A stretch of DNA of 64,000 nt. Source: Streptomyces broussonetiae (GTDB lineage: Bacteria > Actinomycetota > Actinomycetes > Streptomycetales > Streptomycetaceae). The DNA is taken from positions 2,170,001-2,234,000 of the forward strand of contig NZ_CP047020.1 in assembly GCF_009796285.1 (NCBI RefSeq), written 5' to 3'. Shown in pieces: positions 59,284 through 64,000 of this stretch. The translations under genes were made by a program, and so were the position numbers. Each line of letters begins with the position of its first letter. Within the stretch, counting starts at the first letter, position 1. Below the pieces are notes generated by a model, which was not told the DNA's origin, made no database searches, and saw only the letters and a list, made by a program, of their open reading frames with translations.

Positions 59284-61260
59284 TCAGACCTGAGCCCGCT
59301 CCCCGACGACCTGGGCGATCTTCGCGATCGCCTCGTCGAACGGGATGCCGTTCTCCTGGGAGCCGTCGCGGTAGCGGAAGGACACCGAGCCGTTCGACAT
59401 GTCCTCGTCGCCCGCGATGACCATGAAGGGCACCTTCTGCTTCTGGGCGTTGCGGATCTTCTTCTGCATCCGGTCCGAGGAGGAGTCCACCTCGACGCGC
59501 AGGCCCTGCTTACGGGCCGCCGCCGCGAACTTCTCCAGGTACTCGACGTGCGCGTCACCGATCGGGATGCCGAGCGCCTGGACCGGGGCCAGCCACGCCG
59601 GGAAGGCGCCCGCGTAGTGCTCCAGGAGCACGGCGAAGAAGCGCTCGATCGAGCCGAAGAGGGCACGGTGGATCATCACCGGGCGCTGCTTCGAACCGTC
59701 GGGGCCCGTGTACTCCAGGTTGAAGCGCTCGGGCAGGTTGAAGTCGAGCTGGATGGTCGACATCTGCCAGGTGCGGCCGATCGCGTCCTTGGCCTGGACA
59801 GAGATCTTGGGACCGTAGAAGGCGGCACCGCCCGGGTCGGGGACGAGGGGCAGGCCCTGCTTCTCGGCGACCTGGCGCAGCGTCTCGGTCGCCTCCTCCC
59901 AGACCTCGTCGGAGCCGACGAACTTCTCCGGGTCCTTGGTGGACAGCTCCAGGTAGAAGTCGGTCAGGCCGTAGTCGCGCAGCAGACCGAGGACGAAGGT
60001 GAGCGTCTTGTCCAGCTCCTCGGACATCTGCTCACGGGTGCAGTAGATGTGCGCGTCGTCCTGCGTGAAGCCGCGGGCCCGGGTCAGGCCGTGCACGACG
60101 CCCGACTTCTCGTACCGGTACACGGTCCCGAACTCGAAGAGGCGCAGTGGCAGTTCACGGTACGAGCGGCCGCGCGCGTCGAAGATCAGGTTGTGCATCG
60201 GGCAGTTCATGGGCTTGAGGTAGTAGTCCACGCCCTCGTCGAGCTGCATGGGCGGGTACATGCCCTCGGCGTACCAGTCCAGGTGCCCGGACGTCTCGAA
60301 GAGCTTCCCCTTCGTCGCGTGCGGGGTGTAGACGAACTCGTAGCCCTCTTCCTCGTGGCGGCGGCGCGAGTAGTCCTCCATCACGCGGCGCACGATGCCG
60401 CCCTTGGGGTGGAAGACGGCGAGGCCGGAGCCGATCTGCTCCGGGATGGAGAAGAGGTCCAGCTCGTTGCCGAGCTTGCGGTGGTCGCGCTTCTCGGCCT
60501 CGGCGAGGAAGTCCAGGTACGCCTTCAGCTCGTCCTTGGACGGCCAGGCGGTGCCGTAGATGCGCTGGAGCATCGGGTTCTTCTCGCTGCCGCGCCAGTA
60601 GGCAGCCGCGTTGCGCATCAGCTTGAACGCCGGGATGAGGCGGGTGGAGGGCAGGTGCGGACCGCGGCAGAGGTCCTTCCAGCACAGCTCGCCGGTCTTG
60701 GCGTCCAGGTTGTCGTAGATCGTCAGCTCACCGGCGCCGACCTCGACGTCCGCGCCGTCGTCGTGCGACGCCGAGCCCTTGAGGCCGATCAGCTCCAGCT
60801 TGTACGGCTCGGCGGCCAGCTCCTCGCGGGCCGCCTCGTCGGTGACGACACGGCGGGAGAACTTCTGCCCCCGCTTCTGGATCTCCTGCATCTTCTTCTC
60901 GACGGCCTTGAGATCCTCGGGCGTGAACGGCTTCTCGACATCGAAGTCGTAGTAGAAGCCGTCCTTCACGGGCGGGCCGATGCCCAGCTTGGCCTCGGGG
61001 AACAGCTCCTGCACGGCCTGCGCCATGACGTGCGCGGTGGAGTGGCGCAGGATGTTCAGGCCGTCCTCGGAGGAGATCTCGACGCCCTCGACGGTCTCGC
61101 CGTCCTTGACCTCATGGGTGAGATCCTTCAGCTCGCCCCCGACGCGCGCGGCGATGATCGAGCGCTCGCCCGCGAAGAGGTCGGCGGCCGTAGTGCCCGT
61201 CGTCACCACGCGTTCTTCCCGCTCGGAATCGCGTTGGATGATCACACGGACGTCTGACAC
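59284..61260 (-). CDS. thrS: Threonyl-tRNA synthetase
   Basis: This class II synthetase charges tRNA-Thr. The N-terminal TGS-like part is followed by an editing domain with [11 protein letters not shown] and the late [22 protein letters not shown] (Cys and His zinc-type residues), then the catalytic core ([39 protein letters not shown]) and the anticodon domain. GTG at 61260 with AGGAGAG gives 658 aa; the frame to 61338 is not supported. TACGAT at 61323-61318 (minus) may be its -10. No T-box leader is seen. Confidence 0.97.
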   Translation of the reverse strand: MSDVRVIIQRDSEREERVVTTGTTAADLFAGERSIIAARVGGELKDLTHEVKDGETVEGVEISSEDGLNILRHSTAHVMAQAVQELFPEAKLGIGPPVKDGFYYDFDVEKPFTPEDLKAVEKKMQEIQKRGQKFSRRVVTDEAAREELAAEPYKLELIGLKGSASHDDGADVEVGAGELTIYDNLDAKTGELCWKDLCRGPHLPSTRLIPAFKLMRNAAAYWRGSEKNPMLQRIYGTAWPSKDELKAYLDFLAEAEKRDHRKLGNELDLFSIPEQIGSGLAVFHPKGGIVRRVMEDYSRRRHEEEGYEFVYTPHATKGKLFETSGHLDWYAEGMYPPMQLDEGVDYYLKPMNCPMHNLIFDARGRSYRELPLRLFEFGTVYRYEKSGVVHGLTRARGFTQDDAHIYCTREQMSEELDKTLTFVLGLLRDYGLTDFYLELSTKDPEKFVGSDEVWEEATETLRQVAEKQGLPLVPDPGGAAFYGPKISVQAKDAIGRTWQMSTIQLDFNLPERFNLEYTGPDGSKQRPVMIHRALFGSIERFFAVLLEHYAGAFPAWLAPVQALGIPIGDAHVEYLEKFAAAARKQGLRVEVDSSSDRMQKKIRNAQKQKVPFMVIAGDEDMSNGSVSFRYRDGSQENGIPFDEAIAKIAQVVGERAQV

Positions 61261-61381
61261 CGGTCTCTCCTGACTGAAGTGGGGTGCGGCGCCATACCAG
61301 GAGCGCGCGCACAGGCGATCGTACCGACCCGACGGCACCGACCGCTAAACGGTCACCCACAGTCCCCGTGCGCCTACGCCC

Positions 61382-62614
61382 TCAGTCCTGATCCTCGTAG
61401 CCCTCCCCGCATGCCTCTTCGAAGAAGTCCAGGTTCTCCTGGAGGGCCTTCATCAGCCGGTCCCGCTCGGCCTCGTCGACCTGCACGGGCACGACCCCGG
61501 AGGCGCCGGTGAGCCGGCGGAAGCCGCCCCGGCGCTCCAGCCGGCCGTGCACGCGCACCGGGAGCCCGACGAGGTGGGCGTGGCCGGCGATGCGGTAGTC
61601 CTCCTCGTCCAGGGTGACGCGGATGTGCGGCACCTCGGCGCCGGCGAGGACGCGCAGCCGTATGGTGCCCTCGCCGCCGGGCCCGGAGCGGCGCATACGG
61701 ACGACGGCGCCGGTGACGCGGACCGGCACGGAGGGTTCCTCGCGCAGGTAGCGGGCGGCGGCCTCGCGCAGGGCGGGCAGGTCACCGGGTGAGAACTCGA
61801 CGGGTTCGGCGGAGGGTGCGCAGCCGTCGGGGACGCCCGCGCCGGGTGCCCAGGCGACGGCGATCCGGGCACCCTCGGTGCCTCGGACGAGCGCGGCCAG
61901 CGCCTCGGTCAGCTCGCGGCTGACCCCTGCCTCGACGGCGCCGTCGAAGGCGTCCATGCCGCCGGTGGCCCGCTGGTAGTCGATGGCCTCACGGGCGGCA
62001 TGGAGGGCCTGGTGGAGGCGGACGGCGAGGGGACGGCCGGTGGGCACGGGCGCGAAGGCGGTGAGGTGGCGGCCCTCGGCGGCGGGGCCGACGAGGACGT
62101 CCGCCAGCAGGGACACGGCCGCACGGCGGTGGCGGGCGCCGTAGTAGCCGGCACGCGCGCGGGTGGCGAGCGCGGCGGCAAGCAGCATCTGCCTCGCGGC
62201 GCCGCGCAGTTGCTCGTCCGCCGTCCACGGCGCGGCCCCGGCGGGACCGCCCGGGGTGTCGCGCCACCAGCGGATCTCGTCGCTGGGCACGGCGAGGGAG
62301 ATCAGCACCTCGCGGGCGGCCGGCGTCTCACTGCGGGCGAGGGCGTCAAGGGCCTCGCCGAGCAGGTCGTCGCTGTCGGGGAAGGCGCGGCTCTCCGGCA
62401 CCAGCAGGCTCGTGCCGCCACCGCCCGGCCCGGGCGGGGTCCAGCGGCCGTAGCGTCCCGGGGCTCCGCCGCGCCGCTGCCAGCCGTGCCGGTGCAGCAG
62501 GGCACCGAGCACGGTGGGGTCGACCTGGGCGGGGTCGGGGGGCCGGTGCCAGGCGAGGTCGTCCGGATGGGGCCGGACCTGGCGTGGCAGTTCCTCCTGC
62601 GGGCGGATCCTCAT
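61382..62614 (-). CDS. Protein of unknown function paired with DUF4365 gene
   Basis: Not recognised. The 410-aa protein starts MRIRPQEELPRQ, has a Gly/Pro-rich stretch (about 50-70), a helical middle with many Ala and Arg (AAALATRARAGYYGARHRRA), and a C-terminal beta-rich part (VRVTGAVVRMRRSG, GTIRLRVLAG, VGLPVRVHGRLERRG) that looks like an OB-type barrel by eye. An acidic tail ends the protein. ATG at 62614 overlaps the DUF4365 stop (ATGA), so the two are coupled. Confidence 0.8.
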   Translation of the reverse strand: MRIRPQEELPRQVRPHPDDLAWHRPPDPAQVDPTVLGALLHRHGWQRRGGAPGRYGRWTPPGPGGGGTSLLVPESRAFPDSDDLLGEALDALARSETPAAREVLISLAVPSDEIRWWRDTPGGPAGAAPWTADEQLRGAARQMLLAAALATRARAGYYGARHRRAAVSLLADVLVGPAAEGRHLTAFAPVPTGRPLAVRLHQALHAAREAIDYQRATGGMDAFDGAVEAGVSRELTEALAALVRGTEGARIAVAWAPGAGVPDGCAPSAEPVEFSPGDLPALREAAARYLREEPSVPVRVTGAVVRMRRSGPGGEGTIRLRVLAGAEVPHIRVTLDEEDYRIAGHAHLVGLPVRVHGRLERRGGFRRLTGASGVVPVQVDEAERDRLMKALQENLDFFEEACGEGYEDQD

Positions 62615-63177
62615 GGCCTGCCTCCCGTCCCGACGCGCGTCATGATCTCGCACAGCGCCCGGTCGTCGAAGATGCGCGAGGTCGGGATCCGCACGGTGGT
62701 CCGGTGCCGGCCGGTGATCGGATGGCCGGCGAGATTGACCCAGTAGCAGCAGTGCCTGAGGTCGAGCCGGTCGTGGCTGGCGCGGAGCCAGTCGTCCTGC
62801 GAACGCGGGACGAGCATCACGACCAGGATCTTGTGCACCGAGACCGGGGTGCGGGCGAGCTTGCGCAGATGGTCGTTGTCGAGGGTGAAGGAGAAGGAGC
62901 GGCCCGGCGGGTTCGGTGCGACCTGGTACGTGGCCTTCAGCTGCACCTTGATGGTGACCTCGTCGTCGACGGTGTGTCCGGGCGCGCTGTGACTGACGTG
63001 CCAGTCGATGCCGTTGTCCGGGAAGGGCTGGGACAGCGAGCATCCCGCCGCGGCGGCGACCGCGTGCAGATAGCCGACCTGCAGTGTCTCCATGCAGGCG
63101 GTGGTGGCGAGTGAGCCGCGGACGGTGCCCGGGCGATCGGGCAGCAGCCCGCCCCGCTCGGGCTGCGCTATGGCCAT
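62611..63177 (-). CDS. DUF4365 family protein (putative PD-(D/E)XK-type nuclease fold)
   Basis: The 188-aa protein has the DUF4365 layout: an N-terminal helix (ACMETLQVGYLHAVAAAAG), then DNGIDWHV with an invariant Asp, then TIKVQLKAT with the Q-x-K motif, resembling the restriction-endonuclease-like active site. Later strands are ILVVMLVP and a conserved CCYWVNLAG. Activity is inferred from the family only. ATG at 63177 has GGAAGG nine bases upstream. It overlaps the downstream unknown gene and is divergent from the exonuclease gene. Confidence 0.82.
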   Translation of the reverse strand: MAIAQPERGGLLPDRPGTVRGSLATTACMETLQVGYLHAVAAAAGCSLSQPFPDNGIDWHVSHSAPGHTVDDEVTIKVQLKATYQVAPNPPGRSFSFTLDNDHLRKLARTPVSVHKILVVMLVPRSQDDWLRASHDRLDLRHCCYWVNLAGHPITGRHRTTVRIPTSRIFDDRALCEIMTRVGTGGRP

Positions 63178-63345
63178 GACCAACAGCCTTCCAAGCAATG
63201 AGTGTCCCCGCTGCGGGCCGCTGAACTGCAAAGACCCGTACTCCTGTTGTCTCCTCCCGGCGTACGGCGCAAACGGCCCGGGTATCACCAAACAGGCAGA
63301 AGACGGAACGTCATCTGCGGTGGGTGAACGAGGAGTTGGGTTCAG

Positions 63346-64000
63346 ATGACGACCTGGTACGAGGGGGCGCTGGCCGCCTTCGACACGGAGACGACGGGTG
63401 TGGACGTCGAGACCGACCGGATCGTGTCGGCCGCTGTCGTCGTCCAGGACGCGCCGGGGACCCGGCCGCGGGTGTCCCGCTGGCTGGTCAACCCGGGTGT
63501 GCCGGTGCCGGAAGCGGCGACCGCGGTGCACGGGCTGACGGAGGAGCACCTGCAGCACCATGGCCGCTGGCCGGCGCCGGTGATGTACGAGATAGCCGAG
63601 CAACTGGCGGAGCACGCGGCGATGGGCCGTCCGCTGGTGGTGATGAACGCGCCGTTCGATCTGACGCTGCTGGACCGGGAGTTGCGCCGGCACCGGGCGT
63701 CCTCGCTGGACCGCTGGTTCGAGTCGGCGCCGCTCAAGGTGCTGGACCCGCGGGTACTGGACAAGCACCTGGACCGGTACCGCAAGGGCCGCCGCACGCT
63801 GACCGACCTGTGTGCGCACTACGGCGTGGCGCTGCAGGACGCGCACGACGCGGCGGCGGACGCACTGGCCGCGCTGGATGTCGTACGGGCGGTCGGCCGC
63901 CGTTTCGCGAGCCGGCTGGAACGCCTCTCTCCCGCCGAGCTGCACACGCTGCAGGCCAACTGGCATGCGGCCCAGGCCCGTGGTCTTCAGGCGTGGTTCG
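63346..64000 (+). CDS. DnaQ-like 3'-5' exonuclease (DEDDh), cut by the window edge
   Basis: The proofreading-type exonuclease fold is complete in the visible 218 residues: LAAFDTETTGVD (DxE, Exo I), VMNAPFDLTLLDRELRR (Exo II Asp) and QDAHDAAADALAALDV (His and Asp, Exo III). It is not fused to a polymerase in the visible part, so probably a stand-alone nuclease of replication or repair. ATG at 63346 has GAGGAG ten bases upstream. The 3' end is missing. Confidence 0.92.
   Translation, partial: MTTWYEGALAAFDTETTGVDVETDRIVSAAVVVQDAPGTRPRVSRWLVNPGVPVPEAATAVHGLTEEHLQHHGRWPAPVMYEIAEQLAEHAAMGRPLVVMNAPFDLTLLDRELRRHRASSLDRWFESAPLKVLDPRVLDKHLDRYRKGRRTLTDLCAHYGVALQDAHDAAADALAALDVVRAVGRRFASRLERLSPAELHTLQANWHAAQARGLQAWF

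Noticed and set aside
61261..61381. Search for a T-box riboswitch before thrS (and before alaS and hisS)
   Set aside because: No T-box sequence or long leader is present; the thrS gap is only about 120 bases and alaS overlaps the preceding gene.

Overview
The window is high-GC DNA with Streptomyces-type coding: strong third-position G/C, many GTG and some TTG starts, stop/start overlaps of four bases, and long GC-rich terminator stems without U-tracts. The gene content and order match the conserved chromosomal core of Streptomyces, and much of it is also syntenic with Mycobacterium tuberculosis. BldD with intact c-di-GMP motifs, the actinobacterial integration host factor (sIHF) and an intracellular MltG with a long Gln/Tyr/Pro-rich tail support Streptomyces. 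No mobile element, rRNA, tRNA or CRISPR array was seen.

Layout. Bases 1-3048 (minus strand): coaBC, rpoZ, gmk and the sIHF gene. Bases 3049-13015 (minus): the pyrimidine cluster pyrR-pyrB-pyrC-(membrane protein)-carA-carB-pyrD-pyrF, headed by a PyrR RNA-binding loop that contains the pyrR ribosome binding site. bldD (plus) has its own promoter/operator. Bases 13973-27521 (minus): nusB, efp, an M24-family protein with altered metal ligands, a P-loop protein with a huge proline-rich N-terminus, aroB-aroK-aroC-aroE, mltG, ruvX, alaS and two small membrane proteins. A plus-strand NB-ARC/TPR ATPase gene lies between these and rpsD. Bases 30879-36040 (minus) carry rarA, a VKOR-family protein, hisS and a metallo-beta-lactamase-fold hydrolase. 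Between the VKOR gene and hisS is about 0.9 kb of decayed DNA holding recognisable pieces of an ABC ATPase and a NarL/LuxR response regulator.

Bases 36243-38460 (plus): an anchored cyclophilin and a DUF349 protein. Bases 38545-50373 (minus): relA (with a SigR-type promoter), apt, secF, secD, yajC, ruvB, ruvA, ruvC, yebC, pdxT and pdxS. Bases 50488-54038 (minus): a LemA-like protein and the phosphatidylinositol mannoside genes pimA, acyltransferase and pgsA. A divergent EF-G-like GTPase gene and a membrane protein gene (plus) follow, then the HIT protein gene, a small membrane ORF, thrS, an unknown protein, a DUF4365 protein and a DnaQ-type exonuclease cut by the right edge.

Functionally the window joins UMP synthesis, the shikimate pathway, translation factors and tRNA synthetases, stringent response, protein export, Holliday-junction processing, PLP synthesis and PIM lipid synthesis. 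The most notable non-routine signals are the PyrR loop over the pyrR Shine-Dalgarno, the SigR-type relA promoter, the double pseudogene relic, the degenerate M24 protein, a 20-bp degenerate tandem repeat after pimA, and a putative DUF4365/unknown/exonuclease cluster. Family names and synteny come from recognition of the sequences; no database search was run.
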